This document shows positions 35,209 through 44,321 of a DNA stretch of 51,143 nt, one piece after another. A program made the position numbers and the translations under genes. Position 1 is the first letter of the stretch. Each line of letters opens with the position of its first letter. The notes beneath the pieces were generated by a model. The model worked only from the letters and a program-made list of their open reading frames with translations. It made no database searches and had not been told where the DNA came from. The stretch is taken from assembly GCF_003364265.1 (NCBI RefSeq), contig NZ_NXLW01000015.1, positions 1 through 51,143 of the forward strand, written 5' to 3'. Source of the stretch: Helicobacter aurati (GTDB lineage Bacteria; Campylobacterota; Campylobacteria; Campylobacterales; Helicobacteraceae).

Positions 35209-38200
35209 ATGATTATCAATGTGGTTTTTACGATTCTGATGCTAGCTTTAGCTGTATGGGATTTAAGAAGCTTTATTAAAAATGAACACAAAGATTTTAA
35301 ATCTCTTATTATGAGCATCGGGATACTAGGGACGTTTGTAGGAATTTTTATTGGACTTTTGGGATTTGATACAAAAAACCTCTTAGACTCCGTGCCTACT
35401 TTACTAGACGGACTCAAAACTGCTTTTTACACATCAATTGTAGGAATGGGGATAGCCATTGCACTAAGCATCTATCAAAAAGGCAAACAAGTCAAAGAGG
35501 AACATAGCCCCATAGATTTCATAGCCAATCAAAGCCTCAAGTTCGATGAATTGATGTATTTACGAGAATTAACTAAACTCAATCCTATCTTAGAAACACT
35601 TCATAATACCATCAATAAGCAAGATAACTTTAAAACAGATATAAAAACCATGTTACAGGATATTGATACTTCATTACATAAGGCATTAGAAACGCTTGCA
35701 TTAGGAGCTAGCAAAGAGCTTATTAGGGCGTTAGAAATCGTCATTAGTGATTTTAATAGTAATCTTAAAGAACAATTTGGAGAGAACTTCAAAGAGCTAA
35801 ATCATGCCACTAAAAATATCTTAGAATGGCAAAAAAATTACAAAGAGCACATCGAACAAAACACACAATTCTTAATTGATATGCAGCAAACCTTAAAAGA
35901 TGCACAAATCGCTATGCAGCAGAGTACAGAATCCATTCTTACAAACAAAATCCATTTAGAAGAAATGCAAGCTTACAATAAACAAAATAGCACTTTGCAA
36001 CAACAATTACAACAAGCCCTAGAACATCTGCTTACATTAGAATCTAGTTTTGAAGAAAAACTTAAAGCAGTAGCGAGTCTCAAAGATTCCAGCCTCGAGG
36101 CTTTAGAGCACTCCAAAAACTTTATTGTTTCACTCACGCAATCCAAAGATGACTTGCATGAATATCTAAAGAAATATCAAGACAAAGTGCTGGAATTTTT
36201 TGAAGATAATCTTCATAGATTGAGTGAAAGTAATAATAAACTCATTGTTCAGAATCAAAACATTGTAGATTCTCTACAAGATTCTCACCATAAAATAACA
36301 CAAATATTTGAATCTACAAATACCAAAATTCTTGAATCATTTCAGCAAACAGCAAATTTTTCCAACGACATAGCGCAGCATACACAACACAATTTAGAAC
36401 AGAATGCGAAGTCATTATTGCTACTCGGTGATAACTTGAAGCAAAATGCTGATTCTATGTTAGAAAAACTCTATCAAAATACACAACAAAGCTTAGAGTC
36501 AATGGATTCTATCCAGCAAAAATCTAATGAGCTTTATAATGAAAAATTTGAACTTTTGAATGATAATCTTTCTAAAACTATGCAAACTTTTCACGATGAA
36601 CTACATCGTAACACGGAAGGTTTTAAAAATTTTACCAAAGAATGTCTACACAATCTGGAGCAAGAGTTTCACTCCATACACGACAATATTCAAGAATCCT
36701 TAACACAAAATCATCAAACAATAACTAGCAGCATCGAGAATCTTTGTAAAGAATTTCAAACAATAATTATGAAAGATTATGAAACTTTGCAAGAAAAGAT
36801 TCTCAATATTTCTAACACTGCAATGCAAAAACAGCAAGAAAGCTTAAATGTCTATTTTGATTCGACTACGCAAGGACTTAATTATAGTATAGAATCTCAA
36901 GCTAAACTCACAAACACACACATCGAAAATCTTACAAACATGCAGCAAAATATTCTAGCAATAGTTCAAGAAAACATTGAAACAACAAAACATTTCTTAA
37001 CGCAATCACAGAAAGACAACCTCAATAACCTAGAAAATCTCCACAATGCTGCACTTAACAAAATCGAATCTGCAAGCCTGCAAACCACACAAAATACAAT
37101 TGATAATCTTCAAGATTTGCAGGCAACCTATCGAGAAAATATAGAATCTGATATTAAACTTACTAATACTAACCTGCAAGCCCAAATCAATACTCTAAAA
37201 AACAATATAGAATCCATGTTGCAAACTACAAAAAATAATCTTGAAACTCAACATAATATGACAACAAACTCCATTACAACCATCATGCAAGAATCACAGC
37301 ATTACTTTCAGAACACAGAAAATAACTTTCAAAAACTCATACAAGAGCAATACGAGAAATTACAACATTCCTTTCAAAACCATACTAAAGATCTCGACTC
37401 TTTCCTCATGTCTCAAACACAAAATCTCACGCAAAACTTACAAACACAGAATCAGAATCTCTATGAAAGCTTCAATACTCAAACAGAAGCTTTACGCGAA
37501 AATCTTACGCAAAAAGGCGAAATTCTGCACGAATTTTTACAAACACAAACCACATCTCTTGATACAAATTTACAACAAATGTTAAGCAAATTCAACAAAA
37601 TGTTGGAACACAATTATGTCAATCTTTCAGAAATGCTCGAAAAAGACAATACGCTTATTGTGCGCAGCCTGAACTCACAGGCTATCAATCTCTCTAACAC
37701 TCTTATAGAATCGCAACAAAAAATTGATTCTCATCTCTATACGAGCTACACAAAGTTTTCAGACAATACTCATGCTATCATGGAATCCCTTAGCAAAAAT
37801 ACCCATTCTCTCACAAGCGATCTCAACAAAAATACGTTAGAAGTGCAGTATAGATTCCAAGAACTATTACAAATGCTAGAAAATACGCACACACAAAGCA
37901 ATAAGCTCTATGAAGAAAAGTTGCAAAATACACTAAAATGTCAAGAAACAATTATGCAAAATTTAGAAAATAAAAGCAAAATTTTCTACGACAATATGTA
38001 CAATAATCTTGATTCGTTGAAAAATAACTTTGAGCTTGTCAGTCAAAATGTGCAAAAAAGCTGTGAGGCAATTACTCGAGATTTAACAAACCAAACACAA
38101 GACTTATACAAGGAAATGCAAAGATTCTATAAGGAAAATCAGCATCTCTCTGCAATTACCCTAAAAGAAAATACCGAACTTATGCAAAAGTATCAAGACA

Positions 38201-38739
38201 ATATTGCTACTCATATTGAATCTTTAAATGATAAATTGCACACACAATTTAAAACCATCATGCAAAGCAATCAAGAAACACTAGATTCTCTAGGTAAAAG
38301 TATTACGCACTTTAGTCAAAGCATTCAAAACTTTGAATCCCATTCTAAGAATAACGTCGATAGTCTCAATACATACTTCAAAAATCTTTGTGTCCAATAT
38401 ATTAAGCTTATGCAGGCCAGTATGCAAAACAACATCAAGAATCAAAAAGACGCTGCCCTTGAAATAAACAATGCCATACTTTCAATTAAAGAGAATATTA
38501 AAACATTAACAGATTCTAATTGTAATCTTTTTGATAATCAGAAAACAGCACTCAATGAGGTTATTGTTCATTTTAAAGAGAATATAGAATCTTTAGTGCA
38601 GCAAAGCTCACAATTACAAGAAAACTTGGGAAATAACTTAGAAACACTCGATTCCAAGTTAGAAAAAATGACACAAAGTTTTGCTAAGAATTATGAATGG
38701 TTCTTGAAACGTATCAAAGATATTATCAATGTCAATTAA
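35209..38739 (+). CDS. ZorA-like MotA/TolQ/ExbB-family protein with very long coiled-coil tail
   Basis: The product has 1,176 residues. Residues 1-92 hold three membrane helices (about 2-20, 33-52, 70-89), with the ion-channel-family pattern GILGTFVGIFIGLLGFD and LLDGLKTAFYTSIVGMGIA. This layout is what I recall for ZorA, the stator-like subunit of the Zorya anti-phage system, which assembles as five copies with two ZorB. The remaining ~1,080 residues are almost wholly helical, rich in Gln, Asn, Leu, Lys and Glu, with repeated LE-Q-N-style heptads, and would form a long cytoplasmic tail; it is longer than the roughly 500-700-residue ZorA proteins I recall. The MotB-like partner follows after 23 bases. 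No ZorC, D, E or other effector is adjacent, so a defence role is an inference. Confidence 0.75.
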   Translation: MIINVVFTILMLALAVWDLRSFIKNEHKDFKSLIMSIGILGTFVGIFIGLLGFDTKNLLDSVPTLLDGLKTAFYTSIVGMGIAIALSIYQKGKQVKEEHSPIDFIANQSLKFDELMYLRELTKLNPILETLHNTINKQDNFKTDIKTMLQDIDTSLHKALETLALGASKELIRALEIVISDFNSNLKEQFGENFKELNHATKNILEWQKNYKEHIEQNTQFLIDMQQTLKDAQIAMQQSTESILTNKIHLEEMQAYNKQNSTLQQQLQQALEHLLTLESSFEEKLKAVASLKDSSLEALEHSKNFIVSLTQSKDDLHEYLKKYQDKVLEFFEDNLHRLSESNNKLIVQNQNIVDSLQDSHHKITQIFESTNTKILESFQQTANFSNDIAQHTQHNLEQNAKSLLLLGDNLKQNADSMLEKLYQNTQQSLESMDSIQQKSNELYNEKFELLNDNLSKTMQTFHDELHRNTEGFKNFTKECLHNLEQEFHSIHDNIQESLTQNHQTITSSIENLCKEFQTIIMKDYETLQEKILNISNTAMQKQQESLNVYFDSTTQGLNYSIESQAKLTNTHIENLTNMQQNILAIVQENIETTKHFLTQSQKDNLNNLENLHNAALNKIESASLQTTQNTIDNLQDLQATYRENIESDIKLTNTNLQAQINTLKNNIESMLQTTKNNLETQHNMTTNSITTIMQESQHYFQNTENNFQKLIQEQYEKLQHSFQNHTKDLDSFLMSQTQNLTQNLQTQNQNLYESFNTQTEALRENLTQKGEILHEFLQTQTTSLDTNLQQMLSKFNKMLEHNYVNLSEMLEKDNTLIVRSLNSQAINLSNTLIESQQKIDSHLYTSYTKFSDNTHAIMESLSKNTHSLTSDLNKNTLEVQYRFQELLQMLENTHTQSNKLYEEKLQNTLKCQETIMQNLENKSKIFYDNMYNNLDSLKNNFELVSQNVQKSCEAITRDLTNQTQDLYKEMQRFYKENQHLSAITLKENTELMQKYQDNIATHIESLNDKLHTQFKTIMQSNQETLDSLGKSITHFSQSIQNFESHSKNNVDSLNTYFKNLCVQYIKLMQASMQNNIKNQKDAALEINNAILSIKENIKTLTDSNCNLFDNQKTALNEVIVHFKENIESLVQQSSQLQENLGNNLETLDSKLEKMTQSFAKNYEWFLKRIKDIINVN

Positions 38740-38762
38740 ACTCAAAATGAAGTAGAGATTTA

Positions 38763-39485
38763 ATGGAAGATAAAAGTAGTCACTGGATTAGCATTTCAGA
38801 TATGATGTCTGGAATCATGATGATTTTTATTATGATTGCTATTGCTTTCATGGTAACATTAGAAAATGACAAAAAACAGTTAGAGATTCAAAACGACAAA
38901 ATACGGGACTTAGCGCAGAATTATTCTAACCTACAAAACGAACTTTATAAAGATCTGATGCAGGAATTCGGAAATGACCTAAAAAAATGGGATGCGTTTA
39001 TAGATGAAGACACAACAATACGATTCCAAAAACAAGATATTCTGTTTGATGTTGGGCAAAAACGTGTCAAACAAAGATTCCAAAAAATTCTTGATGATTT
39101 TTTCCCACGTTATATTAAGATTCTTTATGGTGAAAAATACCGTGATTTCATAGAGGACATTCGAATAGAAGGGCACACTTCCAGAGATTGGGAAGGTGCA
39201 CTCTCACTAGAGAGGCGATACCTAGGAAATGCGGAGCTAAGTCAAGAAAGAGCATTCCAAGTGTTAAAATACTGCTTTTCTCTTCCTAGCATTGCAAATA
39301 AACGAGAATGGCTTATCGGACTTCTACGTGCCAACGGCGTAAGCTTTGCAAAACCATTAGCAACAGATGAATTATCCCGCAGAGTCGAATTTCAAGCGAG
39401 TTTCAAAGCCAATGAGCAAATTCTAAAAATCTTACACGTTGCTAAAACCATATCTGAAGATGCAAAAGAAAAAACAAAACAATAA
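38763..39485 (+). CDS. ZorB-like OmpA/MotB-family protein
   Basis: The product has 240 residues. The N-terminus HWISISDMMSGIMMIFIMIAIAF places an acidic residue (Asp13) at the head of a single membrane helix (about 15-34), as in MotB and ZorB, where this aspartate carries the ion. A linker with a coiled-coil start (ENDKKQLEIQNDKIRD) leads to an OmpA-like peptidoglycan-binding domain: IRIEGHTSRDWEG, LSQERAFQVLKYC, and the closing SRRVEFQ. It would anchor the motor complex to the cell wall. It starts 23 bases after the ZorA-like gene and is surely co-transcribed. No flagellar motor genes are nearby. Confidence 0.78.
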   Translation: MEDKSSHWISISDMMSGIMMIFIMIAIAFMVTLENDKKQLEIQNDKIRDLAQNYSNLQNELYKDLMQEFGNDLKKWDAFIDEDTTIRFQKQDILFDVGQKRVKQRFQKILDDFFPRYIKILYGEKYRDFIEDIRIEGHTSRDWEGALSLERRYLGNAELSQERAFQVLKYCFSLPSIANKREWLIGLLRANGVSFAKPLATDELSRRVEFQASFKANEQILKILHVAKTISEDAKEKTKQ

Positions 39486-39595
39486 TTTCTAATCATTTTA
39501 TGTTTCCTTAACAAGGCTGCCGATTCAACTACTGCCCTAATAATTAGGACTTTAGCATTTATTAATTTCGATATTTATACTATTTATTGAAAATA

Positions 39596-39718
39596 TCAAG
39601 GCAGCAAGTATTCATCTGGTTTTTCAGGCTTATCCCAAAAAGGATCTTTTTTATATCCACAGCTGCAAAACAACATTATACAAAACAACATTATACAAAG
39701 TTGTGCTATTATCCTCAT
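39596..39718 (-). CDS. Small lipoprotein (LptM-like), 40 residues
   Basis: This short gene reads MRIIAQLCIMLFCIMLFCSC followed by GYKKDPFWDKPEKPDEYLLP and a stop. The hydrophobic signal ends in a lipobox (LFCSC), then a proline-rich mature part that starts CGYKKDP, similar to the CGxKGPL start of LptM/YifL lipoproteins that help the LPS transporter LptD mature. AAAGG lies eight bases ahead of the ATG. The ATG is only one base away from the start codon of the divergent gene at 39720, so each gene's control region lies inside the other. A 15-base tandem duplication in the signal region repeats the residues CIMLF. Confidence 0.65.
   Translation of the reverse strand: MRIIAQLCIMLFCIMLFCSCGYKKDPFWDKPEKPDEYLLP
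39671..39700. repeat. 15-base tandem duplication in the small lipoprotein gene
   Basis: CAACATTATACAAAA and CAACATTATACAAAG are adjacent copies differing at one base. In the minus-strand gene they encode CIMLF twice in the signal peptide core, and in-frame copy change would lengthen or shorten that core. Confidence 0.75.
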
Positions 39719-39719
39719 A

Positions 39720-40334
39720 ATGAAAACCTTTAAAGAAATTTTTACTACTGATTTTAGCAAACAACTTACAGATAAGGATCCGACTACGCGTAAATTTGCT
39801 AATATTCTTATAGATTCTTATTATCTTAACCAGCTTAGAATCTTTCTGCCATCAAGTCTTGCCTATCATCTTATCATCATTATGCGCTCTAAGATTCATG
39901 CAAAACAAATTGCCTTTGGTTTTAATTCTCATGCTGCTTGTATAGAATTTAACAAATACCACTCTACAACTCTCTATCAAATGATTCAAAAAAATGCCGC
40001 CATTAGAGAGAAATTGCGACTCCAAGATTGCGAATCTTTACAGGGTTTCGTAGCAAAACCCTACACAAAACTACACGATATAACAGAAGTTAAACTTTCT
40101 ATGTTACAAGAAAAATCATACGGAAACTTTACCAATCACGCAACGCACATTAAGTTACATAAACAATTTGAAAGAATCAGAAATATGATTCTGCAACATC
40201 ATAAACAAACAAAACTCCTTACCACACAGCAAATCAACTCCCATCCAGAAATTTATAGCTTGCAGAGTAGAACATTCCCTAAAAAATCAATCAATGCAAC
40301 CATCCATCAGACACAAATCAGTTACAACAAGTAA
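39720..40334 (+). CDS. Hypothetical protein, possibly DUF721/DciA-like
   Basis: The product is a 204-residue basic cytoplasmic protein with no membrane segment. The central part, LRIFLPSSLAYHLIIIMRS...AFGFNSHAACIEFNKYH, loosely matches the pattern of Campylobacterota DUF721 proteins (LPxxL...hydrophobic strand...H...EFN). That family includes DciA, which helps load the replicative helicase. The C-terminal third is rich in His, Gln and Lys. The match is from memory and weak. No good ribosome site precedes the ATG, which touches the divergent lipoprotein gene. Function otherwise unknown. Confidence 0.55.
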   Translation: MKTFKEIFTTDFSKQLTDKDPTTRKFANILIDSYYLNQLRIFLPSSLAYHLIIIMRSKIHAKQIAFGFNSHAACIEFNKYHSTTLYQMIQKNAAIREKLRLQDCESLQGFVAKPYTKLHDITEVKLSMLQEKSYGNFTNHATHIKLHKQFERIRNMILQHHKQTKLLTTQQINSHPEIYSLQSRTFPKKSINATIHQTQISYNK

Positions 40335-40414
40335 CTATATAAATGAAAATATAAAATCGAGTGTATAAAATCGATATTTTCTTAACAATATAGACTACAA
40401 TTTGATTTTTTTTA

Positions 40415-40420
40415 TATAAT
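40415..40420 (+). promoter_or_regulatory. Candidate -10 box (TATAAT) for the 40459 gene
   Basis: TATAAT lies 39 bases before ATG 40459, and GAAGGAG gives a strong ribosome site. Confidence 0.5.
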
Positions 40421-40458
40421 TACCCTATTTAGGCATGCAATGAGACGAAGGAGACAAT

Positions 40459-41292
40459 ATGCAAGAAGAATTTTTAGGATTCGGGATAGCTGGTAATTTT
40501 GCTAACCACTTGGAACAGGCGGGGGAAGCGAATGATTTTAAGGAAGTAATAAGCGATGAGGAGGGGGCACCAAAAGGAATATTTCCTTTCTACATTCCTA
40601 AAGATAATACTTTTCTTGGACGTTATTGCATTAACAATCACAATATCATTCTACCAAAGGATACTTTTCTAAACGCGCAAGCAGAACCAGAAATAGGACT
40701 TGAATGTACGGTAGTTTATGGTACTAATGGGGAGGTACACTCTCTTATTCCACAGTTCTTCATGGCATTCGATGATACTTCAATTCGCAATGATGCAAAC
40801 GCAACAAAAATCAGTCAAAAAAAAAATTTTTCTGCAGGCTCAAAGGGATATGGGCACAAGCTGCCCATTGATAGATTCCAAAAAGGTGGAATCTGTGATA
40901 ATTATTCTTTAACTTCTTTTCTTTTATTTGATGGTGAAATACACCAATACGGAGACGATATACAACTCATACATTACAAGTATTTTTATGAAAAATTGCT
41001 AAATTGGATTACAAAAAAGCTTAATACGCAAGTAGATCATGCCGTCCTTGAAAATCTTAGTAACATCATCAGGCGCACTAATCAACCGACAAAAATCCTT
41101 ATTGCAATTGGCGCAACTAGCTATACACACCTCGCAGAAACAAGATTTCTACAAGAAGGAGATGAAATATGTGTAGTTGTTTATAATCATAACAAATACC
41201 ATAATTCACAGATTCGTTCCCTTATTGAACAGGGTGTAACAGGGTTAAAAGAATGTTCAATCGTAAGGCAGCAAGTTATCCGCGAACAATAA
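40459..41292 (+). CDS. DUF5718-like conserved protein
   Basis: This cytoplasmic protein (277 residues) begins MQEEFLGFGIAGNFANHLEQAGEANDF, which I associate with family DUF5718, conserved in Campylobacterota and some other bacteria and without known function. It has no signal or membrane segment. The middle has ECTVVYGTNGEVHSLIPQFFMAFDD and GSKGYGHK; the overall pattern recalls fumarylacetoacetase-like folds, but I would not assign an activity. The coding region contains an A10 run at 40817-40826, currently in frame. It has its own promoter-like box and strong ribosome site and stands 59 bases upstream of lpxD. Confidence 0.7.
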   Translation: MQEEFLGFGIAGNFANHLEQAGEANDFKEVISDEEGAPKGIFPFYIPKDNTFLGRYCINNHNIILPKDTFLNAQAEPEIGLECTVVYGTNGEVHSLIPQFFMAFDDTSIRNDANATKISQKKNFSAGSKGYGHKLPIDRFQKGGICDNYSLTSFLLFDGEIHQYGDDIQLIHYKYFYEKLLNWITKKLNTQVDHAVLENLSNIIRRTNQPTKILIAIGATSYTHLAETRFLQEGDEICVVVYNHNKYHNSQIRSLIEQGVTGLKECSIVRQQVIREQ

Positions 41293-41316
41293 TTAAATCT
41301 ATTTAAAGTTTTTCCT

Positions 41317-41322
41317 TATAAT
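41317..41322 (+). promoter_or_regulatory. Candidate -10 box (TATAAT) for lpxD
   Basis: TATAAT lies 30 bases before ATG 41352, followed by a strong AAGGAG ribosome site at 41341-41346. Confidence 0.55.
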
Positions 41323-41351
41323 AGTGGTTTCACTTGTTGTAAGGAGAAAAC

Positions 41352-42338
41352 ATGCTATTATCAGAAGCTATCGATAAGGCATTTGGCACATCCATAAAAC
41401 TTAAAATGCCTTTACAAAGAGACTTTCAACTCATTGGATTGGCACCGTTAGAATCCGCTACTTCTCAACATGTAAGTTATATTAATCAGTCGCAATACAC
41501 AAAAGATTTGCAAAATTCTCAAGCCGGAGCAGTCTTTATTAAAGAATCTCTTCGAGATAAAATTCCTCATCATATTCAACCGCTTGTCGTCGACAACCCA
41601 CATCTGGCATTTGCACTTTTATCACAACTTTTTGCAAAAAGAGATTTTGTCAGCTGTGATTATAATGATTCGCAAATACATCAAACTGCTAATATTGGTA
41701 TCAATGTCTCAATTGGCTGCAATGTCAAGATAGGTTCGCATACTTGCATTATGCCAAATGTTGTAATAGCCGACAATGTTACAATTGGTGACCATTGTAA
41801 AATTTATCCTAATGTTGTTGTCTATCACAACAGTGAAATTGGCAATCATGTTCTTATTCATGCTGGAAGTGTGATAGGAAGTGATGGCTTTGGATATGCG
41901 CAGACAGAAGATGGACAGCATGTAAAAATTGAACATAGCGGCAAAACAGTCATAGAAGATAAAGTAGAAATAGGAGCGAATACTGTAATTGATAGAGCAG
42001 TTTTTGGAGAAACACGCATTAAACAGGGGAGCAAAATAGGACATAGTTGTGTCGTAGCGCATAATTCAGTTGTAGGAGAACATTCGTTATTGATTGCACA
42101 AGTGGGTTTAGCAGGATCAACAACCATGGGACGTAATGTTGTGCTAGGAGGACAAGTTGGAACAGGAGGACATTTGCATATTGGTGATTTTACACAAGTA
42201 GCAGGAAGAGGGGCCGTTTCTAAAAACCTTCCGCCAAAAAGTAAATGGGGTGGGCATCCTATCATGGAGCTTGATGAATGGATGAAGTTTTATGTAAAGT
42301 TAAGAAGATTACTGAAAAACGAAAATAATAAAAAATAA
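41352..42338 (+). CDS. lpxD: UDP-3-O-acyl-glucosamine N-acyltransferase (lipid A synthesis)
   Basis: This cytoplasmic trimeric acyltransferase (328 residues) adds the second hydroxy fatty acid to UDP-acyl-glucosamine in lipid A synthesis. The N-terminal uridine-binding domain spans about residues 1-95, followed by a left-handed beta helix made of hexapeptide repeats (NIGINVSIGCNVKIGSH..., VIADNVTIGDHCKI...). The catalytic histidine region is GSDGFGYAQ...KIEHSG, and the later HSCVVAHNSVVGEH is typical. The C-terminal helix MELDEWMKFYVKLRRL is standard. It stands alone, away from lpxA and fabZ, as in other Helicobacter genomes. Confidence 0.95.
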   Translation: MLLSEAIDKAFGTSIKLKMPLQRDFQLIGLAPLESATSQHVSYINQSQYTKDLQNSQAGAVFIKESLRDKIPHHIQPLVVDNPHLAFALLSQLFAKRDFVSCDYNDSQIHQTANIGINVSIGCNVKIGSHTCIMPNVVIADNVTIGDHCKIYPNVVVYHNSEIGNHVLIHAGSVIGSDGFGYAQTEDGQHVKIEHSGKTVIEDKVEIGANTVIDRAVFGETRIKQGSKIGHSCVVAHNSVVGEHSLLIAQVGLAGSTTMGRNVVLGGQVGTGGHLHIGDFTQVAGRGAVSKNLPPKSKWGGHPIMELDEWMKFYVKLRRLLKNENNKK

Positions 42339-42427
42339 TGTCGATACAAGCAAATATAATTCCTATCTAAGTATTATGCGATAGAAGTACGAAAACGTAA
42401 ATAGAGGAATATTCAATAAGGATATAA

Positions 42428-43462
42428 ATGGAAAAACATTCAATCCTCGATCAAAATACCGATAGAATCATCACACAAACAAAAAATACACAAGATGAAA
42501 CCAATGAAACATTACTTCGGCCTATAAGCTGGGAAAATTATATTGGACAAGACAAAATTAAAAAAAATTTACAAGTCTTTATTCAAGCATGTAAAAAACG
42601 TAAAGAATGCTTAGATCATGTCCTTTTTTTTGGACCTCCTGGTCTTGGCAAGACTACACTAAGCTATATTATTGCCCATGAAATGGGAGCAAATATCAAA
42701 GTAAGTGCTGCCCCTACAATAGAAAAAGCAGGAGACTTAGCGGCTATTCTTACAAATCTAAACAATGGAGATATTCTCTTTATTGATGAAATTCATCGAT
42801 TAAGCCCAGCCATTGAAGAGATTCTTTATCCTGCTATGGAAGATTTTCGACTAGATATTATTACAGGGCAAGGTGCAGGCGCGCAAACCATAAAAATCAA
42901 TCTTGAGCCCTTTACACTTATTGGCGCAACAACAAGGGCTGGCATGCTTTCAAACCCCCTGCGTGATAGGTTTGGTATAAGCGCAAAACTTGAGTTTTAT
43001 TCTCAAGAAGAACTAGCTAAAATCATTGTACAAGCATGCAAAAAATTCAAATATTCCATTACAAGAGAAAGTGCAAATGAAATTGCCAACCGATCCCGTG
43101 GAACACCTCGTATTGCCTTAAGACTCCTGCGAAGAGTGCGCGATTTTGCAGAAGTAGATAACTTAACGCTTATTGATGAAAATATCACTAAATACGCGCT
43201 CAATGAACTTGGTGTTAATGAATTGGGGTTTGACGAAATAGATTTAAAATACTTACAATTGCTCACATTTGCTAATGGTAAACCCATAGGATTAAATACA
43301 ATAGCCGCTGCAATGAGTGAAGATGAAGGAACTATTGAAGAAGTTATTGAACCCTACTTGCTTGCAAATGGATATATTGAACGTACCGCTCGAGGTCGCA
43401 TCGCTACTTACAAGACATACAATCTTTTTCCTTCTGCCCATAAACCGAATCTATTCATGTAA
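42428..43462 (+). CDS. ruvB: Holliday junction branch-migration ATPase RuvB
   Basis: This AAA+ motor (344 residues) drives branch migration with RuvA. It carries [15 protein letters not shown], Walker [10 protein letters not shown] (near residues 68-76), Walker [16 protein letters not shown], sensor [21 protein letters not shown] and the winged-helix end [13 protein letters not shown]. The length is normal, with about 20 extra polar residues at the N-terminus. It starts 89 bases after lpxD, in the same direction. Confidence 0.96.
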   Translation: MEKHSILDQNTDRIITQTKNTQDETNETLLRPISWENYIGQDKIKKNLQVFIQACKKRKECLDHVLFFGPPGLGKTTLSYIIAHEMGANIKVSAAPTIEKAGDLAAILTNLNNGDILFIDEIHRLSPAIEEILYPAMEDFRLDIITGQGAGAQTIKINLEPFTLIGATTRAGMLSNPLRDRFGISAKLEFYSQEELAKIIVQACKKFKYSITRESANEIANRSRGTPRIALRLLRRVRDFAEVDNLTLIDENITKYALNELGVNELGFDEIDLKYLQLLTFANGKPIGLNTIAAAMSEDEGTIEEVIEPYLLANGYIERTARGRIATYKTYNLFPSAHKPNLFM

Positions 43463-43655
43463 TCTACAACACCGTTAAATGCTAATACTAAAAATCTTTA
43501 ACAAAACAAATATTCTGCTAAACTCAATTAATCGTAAAATTGAATAATTAATCAAACAAATACATTTTTAAATTGTAAATTACAGTAAAAACATGATAAA
43601 ATCCGATAAAGTCTCTGGAAAAATAACAATATAATTACAATATAAGGAAATAGCG

Positions 43656-44321
43656 GTGAAACGTGTTCAACTGATTATAAAAATTTTTATAATGCTATCT
43701 GCTCTAACGTATATTTCTTGCACCAAGAAACAAGCGACAGTAGTGCAGCCTCCTATTATTCAAGATAAAGAGAGAATTAATCAATACAATACACTAGATA
43801 ATCTCAAAGAAGGTCTTTGGTATGTAGATAAATGGAAATCATACGCAAAACAAATTTGTGATAATTCTAAAGGATTTGATTGTTCTGTTCTAGGGGAAAT
43901 TTACCACGAAAGATTCTATGGTTACGGTTCTAAGGCAAAAAGACAAGAAGCAGTTTCATTGCTGAATACATCTTGTGAAAAGCAAGATAGCAGAAGTTGC
44001 CTTAAACTTGGAATACTTGCAACACAGTCAGATATTCCAATTGTTAATAGCAATGACTTATTTATAAAAGCACACGATATAGCACTGAAAAAATGTGAGC
44101 AGCAATATATATTTGACTGCATGACGTTATCACTTATTTATTTTGAAGGATATGGTAGTTTTGAGCGAGATAGAGAAAGGGCTAAAAACCTTGCAAGATA
44201 CTCATGCGACAACGGATATGCTATGGCTTGTATCTTTTTGGGGACTAATGCCGATAACCGAGAAGAGCTACAAACTGCCCATACGAAGGCATGCAAGCTT
44301 GGCATTACAACATTTTGTTAG
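43656..44321 (+). CDS. Sel1-like repeat lipoprotein
   Basis: The product has 221 residues. The signal peptide ends in a lipobox (LTYISC, Cys at about 22), so it should be lipid-anchored in the envelope. Four cysteine-paired helical repeats follow: CDNSKGFDCSVLGEIY, CEKQDSRSCLKLG, CEQQYIFDCMTLSLIYFEG, CDNGYAMACIFLG, ending CKLGITTFC. This is the Helicobacter cysteine-rich Sel1-like class also seen at 2388. The start codon is GTG at 43656, with AAGGA upstream. It has no operon partners. The target is unknown. Confidence 0.82.
   Translation: MKRVQLIIKIFIMLSALTYISCTKKQATVVQPPIIQDKERINQYNTLDNLKEGLWYVDKWKSYAKQICDNSKGFDCSVLGEIYHERFYGYGSKAKRQEAVSLLNTSCEKQDSRSCLKLGILATQSDIPIVNSNDLFIKAHDIALKKCEQQYIFDCMTLSLIYFEGYGSFERDRERAKNLARYSCDNGYAMACIFLGTNADNREELQTAHTKACKLGITTFC

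Noticed and set aside
35209-39485. Calling the pair flagellar MotA/MotB
   Set aside because: The first protein lacks the four-helix MotA layout and cytoplasmic charged loop and has a tail over 1,000 residues; the pair is not near flagellar genes.
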